A program made the position numbers and the translations under genes. The notes beneath the pieces are model-generated. The model was not told the DNA's origin. It worked only from the letters and a program-made list of their open reading frames with translations, and searched no databases. Shown here one piece after another: positions 16,726-28,583 of a DNA stretch of 64,000 nt. This DNA comes from Gammaproteobacteria bacterium (GTDB taxonomy: Bacteria; Pseudomonadota; Gammaproteobacteria; Ga0077536): NCBI GenBank assembly GCA_016209015.1, contig JACQWY010000002.1:141622-205621 (forward strand). Direction: 5' to 3'. Within the stretch, counting starts at the first letter, position 1; every line of letters begins with the position of its first letter.

Positions 16726-17865
16726 ATGACGACGAGCGCATCCCCGCGCCCTACGCCGCTGCGTGCCTTGCACGTCGAGCGCGGCGCCCGCCTGACCGAA
16801 TTCGCCGGTTACGAGCTGCCGGTCCACTATCCGGCGGGCATTCTCAAAGAACACCAGCACACGCGCGAGGCCGCGAGCCTGTTCGACTGCTCGCACATGG
16901 GCCAGGTCGCGATCCGCGGCCCGGACATGGCGACGGTGTGGTCCGCGCTCGAAGCGCTCGTGCCCGCGGATCTCGCGAGCCTTGCGCCGGGTCAGCAGCG
17001 TTACGGCTTCCTCACGAACGAGACCGGCGGCGTCCGCGACGATTTGATGCTCGTGCACGCCGGCGATCATGCCCTGCTCGTCGTCAACGGCGCGGTGAAA
17101 GCCGACGACATCGCGTATCTCCGCGCGGCGCTCGACCCGCGCTGCGCACTCGAGGAACATCCGACGCATGCGCTGCTCGCCTTGCAGGGTCCAAGCGCCG
17201 CGGCCGCGCTCGCCGGCCTCGCGCCGGACGTCGACTTCGCGGCCTGGACGTTCATGCAGGGCCGCGCGCTCGCGATCTCCGGCATTGCCTGCTACGCGAC
17301 GCGCTCGGGCTACACCGGCGAGGACGGCTTCGAGATCATGGTGCCGGGCGAGCATGCGGAGCGGCTCGCGCGCGCCCTGCTCGCCGCGCCGGACGTCGCG
17401 CCGGCCGGACTCGGCGCGCGCGACACGCTGCGCCTCGAAGCGGGTCTGCGCCTCTACGGTCAGGACATGGACACGACGACGACGCCGATCGAAGCCGGCC
17501 TCGGCTGGGCGATCGGTGCGGCGCGGCGGCGCAGGGGCGCGCGCGCCGGCGGCTTTCCGGGTGCGGCCGTGATCCTGCCGCAGCTCGACACGGGCGCCGC
17601 GCGACGCATGGTCGGGCTCGTGGGCAGCGAACGCACGCCCGTGCGTCACGGCACGACGATCGCGAACGGCGCCGGCGAAGTCTGCGGCGAAGCGACGTCC
17701 GGCACGCTCGCCCCGAGCCTCGGCCAGCCCGTCGCACTCGCCTACGTCACGGCGGCCTGCGCGGCACCGGGCACGGCGCTCGTCGCGAAAGTGCGCGGCC
17801 GCGACGTGCCGATGACGGTCACGAAGCTGCCGTTCGTGCCGACACGTTACTACCGCGGCGCCTGA
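16726..17865 (+). CDS. gcvT: Glycine cleavage system T protein (aminomethyltransferase)
   Basis: Transfers the methylene group from lipoyl-bound aminomethyl on H protein to tetrahydrofolate, releasing ammonia. 379 aa, full length. Seen: the N-terminal FAGYELPVHY, SLFDCSHMGQ, the folate-site stretch SGYTGEDGFEI, and ARDTLRLEAGLRLYGQDMD. Shine-Dalgarno GAGAGG lies 5 nt before the ATG. First gene behind the tandem glycine riboswitch, followed by gcvH (33-bp gap) and gcvP. Confidence 0.97.
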   Translation: MTTSASPRPTPLRALHVERGARLTEFAGYELPVHYPAGILKEHQHTREAASLFDCSHMGQVAIRGPDMATVWSALEALVPADLASLAPGQQRYGFLTNETGGVRDDLMLVHAGDHALLVVNGAVKADDIAYLRAALDPRCALEEHPTHALLALQGPSAAAALAGLAPDVDFAAWTFMQGRALAISGIACYATRSGYTGEDGFEIMVPGEHAERLARALLAAPDVAPAGLGARDTLRLEAGLRLYGQDMDTTTTPIEAGLGWAIGAARRRRGARAGGFPGAAVILPQLDTGAARRMVGLVGSERTPVRHGTTIANGAGEVCGEATSGTLAPSLGQPVALAYVTAACAAPGTALVAKVRGRDVPMTVTKLPFVPTRYYRGA

Positions 17866-17898
17866 GCCGCGCCATCGATCACCACAGGAGATCCCGTC

Positions 17899-18273
17899 AT
17901 GACCGTGATGAGATACACGAAGGATCACGAATGGGTGCGCGAGGAAGCCGACGGCATCTGGACCGTCGGCATCACGCACTTCGCACAGGAACAGCTCGGC
18001 GACATCGTGTACGTCGAGCTGCCGGCGATCGGCAGGCGCTTCGGCCAGGGCGAGGACGCGTGCGTCATCGAATCCGTGAAGGCCGCCGCCGAGTTGAAGC
18101 AACCCCTGAGCGGCGAAGTGCTCGCCACGAACGACGCACTCGCCGAGCATCCCGAGCTCGTCAACAGCGATCCCTGCGGCGCCGGCTGGTTCCTGAAGAT
18201 CAAGCCGAGCGCGCCGGCGGAGCTCGACGCCCTGATGGACGAAGCGACCTACCAGACCTACCTCGCCGGCTGA
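17899..18273 (+). CDS. gcvH: Glycine cleavage system H protein (lipoyl carrier)
   Basis: A 124-aa lipoyl-carrier protein that shuttles the aminomethyl group between P and T proteins. The lipoylated lysine is K61 in VIESVKAAAEL; the N-terminal HEWVREE and the GDIVYVELP strand are typical. Second gene of the operon, 15 bp before gcvP. Confidence 0.97.
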   Translation: MTVMRYTKDHEWVREEADGIWTVGITHFAQEQLGDIVYVELPAIGRRFGQGEDACVIESVKAAAELKQPLSGEVLATNDALAEHPELVNSDPCGAGWFLKIKPSAPAELDALMDEATYQTYLAG

Positions 18274-18288
18274 ACGCAGGAGCCTTGC

Positions 18289-21174
<2,886 letters not shown>

Positions 21175-21308
21175 GCGGCGCGGCGCGGAACCCTGGAGGC
21201 CTTGCCGCGCGGCCTGAACTCGGGCCGCGCATCGCTTACAATGCCGACCCCGCGGCGCCGGAGCACGCCGCGAACCCGACGCACCACCCCGACTACAGGA
21301 CTGACGCC

Positions 21309-22253
21309 GTGAGCAACCAACTCGACCAGTTGAAACAGCATTCGATCGTCGTCGCCGACACCGGCGACTTCGCCGCCATGAAGGCCTACACGCCGCGCGA
21401 CGCGACGACGAATCCGTCGCTCATCCTGAAAGCCGCGGTGATGCCCGAGTATTCGCATCTCATCGACAAGGCGATCGCCGACGCGGGCAGCGGCGCCTCG
21501 ATCGCCCAGGTCATCGATCGCCTGCTCGTCGCATTCGGCCTCGAGATCCTGCAGATCGTGCCGGGGCGCGTGTCGAGCGAAGTGGATGCGCGGCTGTCCT
21601 TCGACGTCGCCGCGACGGTGGAGCGCGCGCACGCCATCATCGCGCTCTATGCGAAGGCCGGGATTCCGCGCGAGCGCGTGCTGATCAAGATCGCCTCGAC
21701 CTGGGAAGGCATCCGCGCCGCCGAGCAATTGAAGCGCGACGACATCCGCTGCAATCTGACGCTGCTGTTCTCCTTTGCCCAGGCCGTCGCGTGCGCCGAG
21801 GCCGGCGTGCAGCTCATCTCGCCCTTCGTCGGGCGCATTCTCGACTGGCACCGCAAGCAGACCGGCAAGGAGTACGCCGGCGCCGAGGATCCGGGCGTGC
21901 AATCCGTCACGCGGATCTACAACTACTACAAGCAGTTCGGTTACCGCACGGAAGTGATGGGCGCCTCGTTCCGCAACACGGGCGAGATCCTCGAGCTCGC
22001 CGGCTGCGATCTGCTGACGATCGCGCCGCCGCTCCTCGCCGAACTGCAGGCGTCGCCCCAGACGGTGCCGCGCAGGCTCGATCCGGCGCGCGCGGCGGAT
22101 GCGCGGCTCGCGCAGGTGAGTTACGACGAGGCCGGTTTCCGCTATGCGTTGAACGAGGATGCGATGGCGACGGAGAAGACGGCCGAAGGCATCCGCCTCT
22201 TCGCGGCCGACATCGTCAAGCTCGAGCAGCTCCTCGCCGCACGGCGCGGCTGA
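21309..22253 (+). CDS. tal: Transaldolase
   Basis: Moves a dihydroxyacetone unit between sugar phosphates in the non-oxidative pentose phosphate pathway. 314 aa. The Schiff-base lysine is K127 in [11 protein letters not shown]. Other signatures are [12 protein letters not shown] and [12 protein letters not shown] (TalB-type, the ~315-aa class). The start is GTG at 21309, preceded by ACAGGAC. It lies 134 bp after gcvP, probably with its own promoter. Confidence 0.96.
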   Translation: MSNQLDQLKQHSIVVADTGDFAAMKAYTPRDATTNPSLILKAAVMPEYSHLIDKAIADAGSGASIAQVIDRLLVAFGLEILQIVPGRVSSEVDARLSFDVAATVERAHAIIALYAKAGIPRERVLIKIASTWEGIRAAEQLKRDDIRCNLTLLFSFAQAVACAEAGVQLISPFVGRILDWHRKQTGKEYAGAEDPGVQSVTRIYNYYKQFGYRTEVMGASFRNTGEILELAGCDLLTIAPPLLAELQASPQTVPRRLDPARAADARLAQVSYDEAGFRYALNEDAMATEKTAEGIRLFAADIVKLEQLLAARRG

Positions 22254-22922
22254 TCAGCCTTCCGCCCGTCCGCCGCCCGCGGCGGACGGGATTCGAAAGA
22301 ACGCGAGTGCGCGCGGCGAGGTGAGGACGGCATAGAGCACGAGCGCGAGCCACGCGCCCGCGATCACGTCCGAGATGAAATGGTAGTCCGTGCCGACGAG
22401 CAGGAACGGCAGCATCACGCTGCAGCTCACCCACAGCCAGCGGAGCCCCGGATAGCAGCGCCAGCCGACCGCGGCGAGCGCGAGGCAGATCGTCATGTGG
22501 CCGGACGGAAAGCCGTTCAGGCCCTGCCCGCCTCCGAACCAGTGCAAGCCGTCGGGCACGTTGCCCATCAACCAGACGCGCGTTTCCACCCGTCCGAAGA
22601 CGAGCTTCAGCAGCGTCTTCACGATGAAGCTCACCGGCGCGACCACGCCCGCCAGGATCGCCGCGGCACGCAGCTCGGCGAACCACGCGGGCCCGGCCGG
22701 CAACAGGCGCGCGACGATGCCCGACACCGTCAGGATGAGGACGACGATGCCGAGCACGTAGTGCGCTTCGATCGGCGGCCCGAGGACTTCCGCGAGCAGA
22801 TCGTTGATGGCGCTCGCGAGCGCGTGATCGAGATAGCGCCACGCGAGCGGCACGAGTACCACCGTGAGCAGCGTCGCGCGGATCAAGAGTGCGCGGGAAG
22901 GAAAGTCGGATGGAGAATTCAA
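22254..22922 (-). CDS. PAP2 superfamily membrane phosphatase
   Basis: A 222-aa inner-membrane protein with about six TM helices. It has the phosphatidic-acid-phosphatase type 2 motifs: K-x6-R (KLVFGRVETR), PSGH, and a C-terminal DYHFISDVIAG in which His and Asp are catalytic. Likely a lipid phosphatase acting on phosphatidylglycerol phosphate, undecaprenyl diphosphate or similar. Convergent with transaldolase, whose stop is adjacent. Confidence 0.9.
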   Translation of the reverse strand: MNSPSDFPSRALLIRATLLTVVLVPLAWRYLDHALASAINDLLAEVLGPPIEAHYVLGIVVLILTVSGIVARLLPAGPAWFAELRAAAILAGVVAPVSFIVKTLLKLVFGRVETRVWLMGNVPDGLHWFGGGQGLNGFPSGHMTICLALAAVGWRCYPGLRWLWVSCSVMLPFLLVGTDYHFISDVIAGAWLALVLYAVLTSPRALAFFRIPSAAGGGRAEG

Positions 22923-23016
22923 ACGGAGGTGCGCGTTCTTGTCGGGTACCGTGTCGAGGCTAACCGATCTCGGCCCTGGCCCGCAGACACTTTAGTCCGA
23001 AACCCGGAAAACAGGC

Positions 23017-23096
23017 AAAAAAAATGGGACTCTCGACGTGGGGGGGGAGGGTGCGAGAGTCCCATGTCCTGTCGCAATGGGGGGGCGCGACAGGCA
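23017..23096 (-). ncRNA. Candidate small RNA with two C-rich stem-loops and terminator
   Basis: On the reverse strand an 8-bp hairpin (forward 23068-23075 with 23087-23094) with loop GCCCCCCCATT is followed directly by a perfect 12-bp hairpin (forward 23024-23035 with 23054-23065). The second has an 18-nt loop containing CCCTCCCCCCCC and then eight U (forward A-run 23017-23024). The second hairpin has the form of a rho-independent terminator, yet no protein gene lies upstream of it on that strand. C-rich loops of this kind pair with Shine-Dalgarno sequences in known small RNAs. No promoter was identified, so the 5' end is unknown. Confidence 0.5.
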
Positions 23097-23547
23097 CGGC
23101 GCATACGGGCTCGACAGTTGGGAGATGCCGGGAGTGGCCTGCCAGGAGCGCTTCGTGCCGCATTGAATCTGACCGCGGGGTCCCGGCCCAGTTCACGATC
23201 ATGTGTAGCTGTCGTGTAAGCGCATGTATCGGCTGCGCGACAGGCCGCGGCGGCCCGCCCTGAGGCAACAGCCGGGGCGCCGGGTTCAGGGCGCGTCTCC
23301 GTTCTGTGACGGGATTCGCCCGGCGCGCGAGGGTCGCCGACGCGCCGCCGGAGAGATGCCAGGCGGCGCGCCGCCGAACGTCTTACGCACGGCCGCGACG
23401 ACGTCGCACACGGCGCGTGCGGCGCGGCCGTCAGCCGCCCGCTTTGGCCCCCGTTGGCGCGACCGATCCAGGATGCTAGCTTGCGCCCTCGCGGGCCCCG
23501 GCCCTCCGGCGCCGAAGTAAATCCGCACACCAAGCAAGGGAGAGCCC
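23097..23547. other. Intergenic region before the azoreductase, with a candidate promoter
   Basis: No gene seen; the open frames are Arg/Pro-rich. The 15-mer ATGCTAGCTTGCGCC (23473-23487) recurs with one change at 59449-59463 upstream of the AmiS/UreI gene, at a similar distance from the start codon. It contains a TGCTAGCTT extended -10-like element, so it is a candidate promoter. Confidence 0.4.
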
Positions 23548-24159
23548 ATGGCCACGCTGCTCTATGTCGAATCCTCGCCCCGCAAACGGCGCTCCGCTTC
23601 GATCGAGGTCGCACAGGCTTTTCTCGCGGCCTATCGCCGCCTCCATCCCGGGGACACGATCGACACGCTCGACGTGTGGACGACGCCCATGCCGGAATTC
23701 GACGGCAGCACGCTGGACGCGAAATATGCGGGGCTCACCGGCGTCGAGCGTACGCCGGAACAGGCCGCGGCCTGGGCCCGGCTCGGCGCGCTCGCCGGCC
23801 GTTTCCGGGCCGCCGACAAGCTCCTCTTCTCGATCCCGATGTGGAACTTCGCCATTCCGTACAAGCTGAAGCACCTCATCGACGTGGTCTCGCAGAAGGA
23901 TCTGTTGTTCACGTTCGACGAGCGCGGGCTGAACGGCCTGCTCGGCGGCAAGAAGGCGCTCGCGATCCTGGCGCGCGGTGTCGAGCCCGCACCGGACTGG
24001 GATCACCAGCGCGGCTACATGGATCTCTGGTTCAAGATGGTCGGCGTGACCGACGTGGCGAACATCTTCGTCGAGAAGACGCTGTACGGACCGGACGTCG
24101 ACGGCGCCTCGCGGGCGGCCGCGAAAGCCGAGGCCGAGGCGCTCGCCGCCCGCTTCTGA
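23548..24159 (+). CDS. azoR: FMN-dependent NADH azoreductase / quinone reductase (AzoR family)
   Basis: A 203-aa flavodoxin-fold oxidoreductase of the AzoR family, which reduces quinones (and azo dyes) with NAD(P)H. Seen: the FMN-phosphate loop SSPRKRRSASI near the N terminus, and the FMN-ring loop IPMWNFAIPYKLKHLID around residues 107-123, which is a family signature. Shine-Dalgarno AGGGAGAG lies a few nt before the ATG. Convergent with the DUF4824-type gene. Confidence 0.9.
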   Translation: MATLLYVESSPRKRRSASIEVAQAFLAAYRRLHPGDTIDTLDVWTTPMPEFDGSTLDAKYAGLTGVERTPEQAAAWARLGALAGRFRAADKLLFSIPMWNFAIPYKLKHLIDVVSQKDLLFTFDERGLNGLLGGKKALAILARGVEPAPDWDHQRGYMDLWFKMVGVTDVANIFVEKTLYGPDVDGASRAAAKAEAEALAARF

Positions 24160-24163
24160 TCGC

Positions 24164-24958
24164 TCACTCCGCCTTCGCGGCGGAGACGATCCACGGCTCG
24201 TAACGGCGGCCGAACGCGATCACGGCGCGCAGCTTCGTGTCCGCCTTCAGCGTGCCGCCGGTCGTCAGCCCGCGCAGAATCGCGGCCGGCACGTGGATCG
24301 CGGCCGGCGTGAGCGACGCGAGATAACCGGTCGGCTCCTGCGCCCCCATCATGGCCCGCACCCGCCCGCGCAGGATCGCGTAGCGCGTGCGGTCCGGCCA
24401 GCGCGCGCGCAGCGCCGCGGCGTCGCGATCGGCGTCGACGGCGACGAGCCGGCTCGCGCGCTGCTCCTCGTGGTCGAGCTCGCTCCGCGCAAATTCGGCA
24501 CGGCGGGCGAGATCCTTGTCACCGGGACGGGCGGCCGCGAGCCCGGCCGCGTGGTCGCGCTTTGCGCGGAGCGCCTCCATCCCGCGTTGCCGGACCGGGC
24601 CCGCGAGCTCGAGCGCGACGAAGACCTCGCGGGTCTGCTGCCGGGTGCCGTAGCCGGCCTTCGCCGCGTCCTCGCGCGTGAAACCGAGCGTTGCGAGCTT
24701 CGCGGCATCGAGCCAGGTCGCCTGATCGACCAGCGGAAAGCGCTCCGGCGCGCGCCACGCGAGATGCAGCGCGGCGCTGCTGTCCTCTTCGAGCAGCGAC
24801 CAGCCGGCGTAGGGCAGCCCCAGCTCGCGCGCGCCGAGCTCGAGTCGTGCCTCCTCCGCGCTGCGGTTCCAGGCGACGCCGCCGAGCACGATCCCGTTCG
24901 TCACGACGAGCAGCGCGAGGCCGGCGAGGAGTGCCGTGCGGCGCGTGAGCCCGCTCAT
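24164..24958 (-). CDS. DUF4824 family protein, partner of the DUF2157 membrane protein
   Basis: A 264-aa protein with one N-terminal TM (about 8-29) and a periplasmic domain rich in charged residues, ending near ILRGLTTGGTLKADTKLRA. I recognise it as DUF4824-like from its pairing with a DUF2157 membrane protein and its general shape, not from a motif. Its ATG overlaps the stop of the upstream gene (ATGA), so the two are translationally coupled. Function unknown. Confidence 0.65.
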   Translation of the reverse strand: MSGLTRRTALLAGLALLVVTNGIVLGGVAWNRSAEEARLELGARELGLPYAGWSLLEEDSSAALHLAWRAPERFPLVDQATWLDAAKLATLGFTREDAAKAGYGTRQQTREVFVALELAGPVRQRGMEALRAKRDHAAGLAAARPGDKDLARRAEFARSELDHEEQRASRLVAVDADRDAAALRARWPDRTRYAILRGRVRAMMGAQEPTGYLASLTPAAIHVPAAILRGLTTGGTLKADTKLRAVIAFGRRYEPWIVSAAKAE

Positions 24959-26004
24959 CGTGCGCTCCCGCGCAGGCGACGCAGCACGAACAGGATCAGG
25001 ATCGAGAACAGCGCGATGACGAGGAAGAAGAGATATTTCGGTAGGAGCTGCCACCACCAGTCGAAGAATTTCGTGTAGAGGAAGATCACGAAGAACGTGA
25101 GGCCGGTGTTCACGACGTCGCCGTGACCGCGCTTCGCGCCGAGCCAGATCGCGAGCCCGCTCGCGACGAAGCCGAGCACCTGATAGCCGTGCTCGATCGC
25201 ACCGTTCGGTAAATCGAGCCAGCTCGCGTGGCCCCAGTTCGCGAGCACGAGCACCGGCAACAGGAACAGCAGCAAGGCGAAGACCCGATACACCGGCGCG
25301 AAATCCGCATGGAAGCGATGCGGCAGGAGCGGCACTAGGCCGAGCACGAGCGCCGCCGGGAAGAAATTCTCGGGCCGCTCGCCGAAGTCGAGCCAGTACA
25401 TCCCGCCCCAGGTGCCGGTGCGCGCGGCGATGAACGCCGCGAGGCAGAGGATGCCCGCCGCGACGAGGAGCCGGAGCTCGCAGGCATAGGCGAGCAGGAA
25501 CGCGAACGCCGCCCACGGCAGGAAGGCCTCGTCACTCGGCGTGATGTCGAACATCTGCCCGAGCATGTAGAGGTCGAGCACGAAACAGGCGAACGCGACG
25601 AGCGCCGCGAGCTTCGCGAAATAACCCGACTCGTCCAGCCCCTTGATCCACAGCGTGAGCACGAGGCCCGCGATCGGCGCCGTCACGAGCAGCGCGACCT
25701 GCGCCGGCGGCTCGAAGCGTCCCCAGAACTGCCGGAAGAGATAGAACACGCTCGCCGCGAGCGCGAGCGCGCCGAGGAAGGACGCGATGCGCATGCCGAG
25801 CGAGAGCTGTTTCGCGCGCAGGTCGCGATCGACGTCGAAGCTCGCGCTCAGCCCCGCGAGCAGCTCGCGATGATGCGTCGCGATCGCGGCACGGGCGGTG
25901 TCGTCCAACGCGATCACACCCGCCGCCTCGAGACGCGCGAGCTCGCGCTCGAAGACGCGGATGTCGTCGGCGCGCTGCTGGGCTTCGAGTCGGTTCGCGG
26001 TCAT
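24955..26004 (-). CDS. DUF2157/DUF4401-type polytopic membrane protein
   Basis: A 349-aa protein: a soluble N-terminal helical domain (1-70; FERELARLEAAGVI) followed by about nine TM helices, ending with a basic tail. The N-terminal DUF2157-type domain and TM core match a family of unknown function found widely in proteobacteria. The start at 26004 was chosen because the upstream frame is not protein-like. Coupled by ATGA to the downstream DUF4824-type gene. Confidence 0.75.
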   Translation of the reverse strand: MTANRLEAQQRADDIRVFERELARLEAAGVIALDDTARAAIATHHRELLAGLSASFDVDRDLRAKQLSLGMRIASFLGALALAASVFYLFRQFWGRFEPPAQVALLVTAPIAGLVLTLWIKGLDESGYFAKLAALVAFACFVLDLYMLGQMFDITPSDEAFLPWAAFAFLLAYACELRLLVAAGILCLAAFIAARTGTWGGMYWLDFGERPENFFPAALVLGLVPLLPHRFHADFAPVYRVFALLLFLLPVLVLANWGHASWLDLPNGAIEHGYQVLGFVASGLAIWLGAKRGHGDVVNTGLTFFVIFLYTKFFDWWWQLLPKYLFFLVIALFSILILFVLRRLRGSAR

Positions 26005-26144
26005 GGGTGCGAGGTCCCGTTCCCTAGGAATCGTCCGATGGAATGATGCATCAAGGCCGGAGTACCATAAAACTGCCGCGGCGACACGTCGCGCACAATC
26101 CACGGATGAATCCGGACCCCGCGCAGTCCGGTAAAGGAACTACC

Positions 26145-26828
26145 ATGAACCTGCGTTCGATACTCGCCATCGTCATCGCCCCATTGCTGCTCTGGTTCGC
26201 GGGCCCGGTGCGCGCGGCCTCCCTGACATTCCAGTTCTCCGGAGTATTCGATACCTGTGAATTCGACTGCCCGGGCTCACGCGTCGCGCCGCTGCTCGGC
26301 ACGGCGTTCAGCGGGGAAATCGTCATTCCCGACGCAGGCGTCGACGCCGCTCCTGCGGATTGGGAAGTACGCGGTTATCAATTCAGCGCGCCCGACGCGC
26401 ATCTGAGTTTCACGTCGGAGCTGCCGGCCTTCAATCTGGATCGCAGCGCGCCGGTTACGGTGCAGGTCCACGATTGCGAGGGTGATGCCTGTGCTCCCAA
26501 CGAAGACTGGGTATTCATCTTCGTGCGCGCGGACGGTCTCATGTACGACCTTGTGCTCGGCGGAACTGGCCGGCCGATGCTGTTCTCGGACGCGATTCCC
26601 TCGGTGATGACGATCAGGGCGATGTGGCATGGCTTCGAAATCTGGGACGAGGCCGCCTACACGGCACAGAACAAATTCGCCTCGATTCGGGTCGATCCCT
26701 ACACCTACCCGAGTAAGCTCGCGATGAGCGTCTCTGTGCCCCTGCCGGCCGCAGCCTGGCTCCTGGCGAGCGGCGTGCTGCTGTTCGGCCGCCGCGCTCA
26801 GCGCGCCTCGAACGCCCCCTCGTCGTAA
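26145..26828 (+). CDS. Secreted protein with VPLPA-CTERM sorting signal
   Basis: A 227-aa exported protein: signal peptide (1-25), a beta-rich extracellular domain with four Cys (two pairs, near residues 39/42 and 109/114), and a C-terminal VPLPAAAWLLASGVLLFGRR (198-217), which is the archetypal VPLPA-CTERM module. It is therefore a likely exosortase substrate; the exosortase is not in the window. Shine-Dalgarno AAAGGAA precedes the ATG. The last 31 bp overlap the convergent DUF2252 gene. The ectodomain is similar in style to others placed with PEP-CTERM systems, but I do not recognise its family. Confidence 0.88.
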   Translation: MNLRSILAIVIAPLLLWFAGPVRAASLTFQFSGVFDTCEFDCPGSRVAPLLGTAFSGEIVIPDAGVDAAPADWEVRGYQFSAPDAHLSFTSELPAFNLDRSAPVTVQVHDCEGDACAPNEDWVFIFVRADGLMYDLVLGGTGRPMLFSDAIPSVMTIRAMWHGFEIWDEAAYTAQNKFASIRVDPYTYPSKLAMSVSVPLPAAAWLLASGVLLFGRRAQRASNAPSS

Positions 26829-28003
26829 GCGCGCACGTAAGCCTCCCAGTCCCGCACCGTCTGCTTCGCCGCGCGTATCGCGGCCTGCAGCAGCTCCTCA
26901 CGCCACTCCCCCACCGCCGCGCCGAACGCGATCAAGGCCTCCGGTCCCGCCGCGCCCTCGCGTCCCGCGCTCCGGAGCTCGGCCCAGGCGACGAGCCTCG
27001 CCATGTCTTCGAGGACGCGGCGCAGCGGTTTCGCGCCGAGACCGGCCTCGAGCCGCACGCGATCTTCGCTCGGCTGCAGCGCGCGGAGCACGTAAGCGCG
27101 GCGCCTGCGCGCGACGGCATGGAGGAAGGCGACGGAAATCGCCTGCATGCGGGTCTGGACCGCGACGACGCGGTGGGCCTCGGACGCCCAGGCCGGCTGC
27201 CGGATCCGCACGTGCACGGCCGGCGCGGGCGGCAGCGCCTCTTTCAGATCGAGCAGGTAATTGCCGTCCGGCGAGCCCTTGCCGCGCACGAGCACGACAT
27301 GGCGGTCGAGGCCGAGGCTGCCCGTGCCCGCGACGCGGCGCGCGACGTCGAGCACTTCGAAGAAGCGCGGCTCGGGTTCATGCGCCGTGCAGGCCGCGAC
27401 GATCTCTTCGACCTTGCGACGCGCCTTTTTCGTCGCGGGCAGCGCATGTCTGCCGTCCGTGCGGAGGCGCCGGCGCCGGCCGTCGAGCGCGGTGCGCGCG
27501 GCGAGCCAATCGATGCGGCGGCGTTCGCGCAGGCTCGCGAGCAGCGTCTTCACGAGACCTTCGGCCGTGTCGCGCTCAATCCAGCGCGCCTTGCCGGCGG
27601 CGAGCGTCGCGGCATAGACGTCGATGAAGCTGCGGACGAGATCGCGCGCCGTCGACGCTTCGAGCTTCATCGCCGGTGCCGCCGTCAGCACGCTCGTCAC
27701 GAGGCGCAGCGGATCGAACACCGCCGGTGCGAGCATGGCTTCGTCGAAATCCGTGATGTCGAAATAGACGAGCCCGTTGTCACCCTTGTAGCTGCCGAAG
27801 TTCTCGAAGTGCAGATCGCCGCAGCACCAGGCGCGCGGCGGCTCGACCGGCAGTGCGAGCGGGCCGAGGCGAGCGTAGAACAGAGGGCAGGTGCCGCGCA
27901 GGAACACGAACGGGCCCGTGCGCATCTTCGCGAGCTTGAGGGCGAGGCGTTCGGGATCGCGGCCCGCGTTGTGAGCGCGGATGGACTCGACGACGTCCTG
28001 CAT
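26798..28003 (-). CDS. DUF2252 family protein (kinase-like fold)
   Basis: A 401-aa cytoplasmic protein. The block GDLHFENFGSYKG followed by YFDITDFDEA resembles the catalytic and metal-binding loops of aminoglycoside-phosphotransferase-like kinases and is the DUF2252 signature. Later RHVVLVRGKGSPDGNYLLDL is also typical. No substrate is known for the family. It ends inside the VPLPA-CTERM gene on the opposite strand. Confidence 0.85.
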   Translation of the reverse strand: MQDVVESIRAHNAGRDPERLALKLAKMRTGPFVFLRGTCPLFYARLGPLALPVEPPRAWCCGDLHFENFGSYKGDNGLVYFDITDFDEAMLAPAVFDPLRLVTSVLTAAPAMKLEASTARDLVRSFIDVYAATLAAGKARWIERDTAEGLVKTLLASLRERRRIDWLAARTALDGRRRRLRTDGRHALPATKKARRKVEEIVAACTAHEPEPRFFEVLDVARRVAGTGSLGLDRHVVLVRGKGSPDGNYLLDLKEALPPAPAVHVRIRQPAWASEAHRVVAVQTRMQAISVAFLHAVARRRRAYVLRALQPSEDRVRLEAGLGAKPLRRVLEDMARLVAWAELRSAGREGAAGPEALIAFGAAVGEWREELLQAAIRAAKQTVRDWEAYVRAYDEGAFEAR

Positions 28004-28184
28004 GGGTCCTCCGTAACGCGGGCCGTTCCGCCGCCGGCCGATGGTGGATCGCCGGCCGTTGATCTATTGTCGAATCGCCTCGCAGGATCGGCAAGAACGC
28101 GCGACCGGCGCGTCCTGCGTCGGCACGTCTTGTAAACTCGAGCGCGCTGCGCCAGGACCCGTTTCAAGGAAGAAAGGACTCGCC

Positions 28185-28577
28185 ATGCCCCCCATCGACT
28201 GGGAGAAATCACCCTCGGAGCTCGTCGCACGCTTCGACGCCGCGCTGCCCGAGCATCCCGGCATCGTGAAGAAGCCGATGTTCGGATACTCGTGCGGCTT
28301 CGTCGGCGGCAACATGTTCTGCGGGCTGTTCCAGGATCGCGTGCTCGTGCGGCTCGGACGGCACGCCGCGGGCGAGCTCGTCGCCGCGGGCCGCGCCGAG
28401 CCGTTCATGCCGGCGCCGGGGCGCACGATGCGCGAATACGTGCTCGTCCCCGGCGCGGATGCGAACGATACGGACAAGCTCGCGAAGTGGCTCGTCCAGG
28501 CGCTCGCCTACGGCCTCACCGTGGCGCCGAAAACGCCGGCGGCGAAGAGCGGCGTCCGCCGCAAGCGCGGGACGTGA
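28185..28577 (+). CDS. TfoX/Sxy N-terminal domain protein
   Basis: A 130-aa protein consisting of the TfoX N-terminal domain only: PEHPGIVKKPMFGYSCGFVG, then GGNMFCGLFQDRVLVRLG and EPFMPAPGRTMREYVLVP. The C-terminal competence-activator domain of full TfoX is absent, so a role in competence should not be assumed. The start at 28185 follows AAGGAAGAAAGGA. TTGTAAACT at 28130-28138 may be part of the promoter. Confidence 0.85.
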   Translation: MPPIDWEKSPSELVARFDAALPEHPGIVKKPMFGYSCGFVGGNMFCGLFQDRVLVRLGRHAAGELVAAGRAEPFMPAPGRTMREYVLVPGADANDTDKLAKWLVQALAYGLTVAPKTPAAKSGVRRKRGT

Positions 28578-28583
28578 GGGGCC

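Noticed and set aside
28185-28577. Competence regulator TfoX
   Set aside because: Only the N-terminal domain is present, the DNA-uptake link is tied to full-length TfoX/Sxy, so a function in competence is not claimed.
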